A stretch of DNA of 64,000 bases from Thermoplasmata archaeon (GTDB lineage: Archaea > Thermoplasmatota > Thermoplasmata > Lutacidiplasmatales > UBA184): NCBI GenBank assembly GCA_021798195.1, contig JAJZYH010000002.1, forward strand, positions 1 to 64,000, read 5' to 3'. The position numbers and the translations under genes were made by a program. The notes beneath the pieces are model-generated. The model was not told the DNA's origin. It worked only from the letters and a program-made list of their open reading frames with translations, and searched no databases. Shown piece after piece: positions 63,871 through 64,000 of this stretch (position 1 is the stretch's first letter; each line of letters begins with the position of its first letter).

Positions 63871-64000
63871 GCCTTCGGCGGAAGCCCTGAAGGATCCTCC
63901 GGCCGGGCAACTCGGAGCGGAGGAAGTACCTTCGCTCGCGGACATCTCCCGGTCGCTGGGAACCCGCCCTCCGCGTCCTCGCGTTCCGGGCTGGTCGCAC

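Noticed and set aside
1-64000. CRISPR array, transposase or prophage genes
   Set aside because: No regularly spaced direct repeats, transposase/integrase motifs or phage structural genes seen on reading either strand.
63686-64000. Minus-strand ORF at the window end
   Set aside because: Arg/Pro/Gly-rich translation with no motif; partly opposite btuD. Not enough sequence to support a gene on either strand.

Overview
This 64 kb window is high-GC and densely coded. It looks like an archaeal chromosome, and the gene content suggests Thermoplasmatota or another Euryarchaeota-like lineage. Supporting markers are GatD/GatE, the FtsZ-SecE-Spt5-uL11 block, MptE, RqcH/NFACT, Hel308, an Orc1/Cdc6-like protein, an HVO_0476-type zinc-ribbon protein and TATA-box promoters; the taxonomy is inference. 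The first ~25 kb is mostly housekeeping: ROK kinase, RqcH, acyl-CoA dehydrogenase, Hel308, isocitrate dehydrogenase, CobQ, MptE, FtsZ/SecE/Spt5/L11 and GatDE. From ~26 to 58 kb there is a dense accessory catabolic region: HxlR regulator, SDR, HyuA/HyuB, FAH-family hydrolase, XdhC, MoaB-like, a LeuA/NifV-like synthase, a complete CoxG-L-S-M-type molybdenum hydroxylase, enoyl-CoA hydratase, MFS, MaoC, M20 amidohydrolase, an orphan second molybdenum-hydroxylase large subunit, a threonine-synthase-like protein, a class V aminotransferase, APC permease, ABC-2 exporter, cyclase-family protein, GltD/PreT-like oxidoreductase, LigB-type dioxygenase and EamA. The last ~6 kb carries CbiA and a BtuC/BtuD cobalamin transporter. 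One tRNA gene, tRNA-Arg(GCG), sits at ~58.83-58.94 kb on the minus strand and appears to carry a ~30-nt insertion in the D-loop, suggesting a non-canonical intron. The best leads are the catabolic island with two unusual molybdenum hydroxylases, the D-loop-interrupted tRNA, an Orc1/Cdc6-like protein with degenerate Walker motifs, an Spt5 with a ~175-aa N-terminal extension, and a predicted HExxHxxGxxD metalloprotease. No CRISPR array, rRNA operon or clear mobile element was seen. All calls are by-eye readings of translations; no database search was run.
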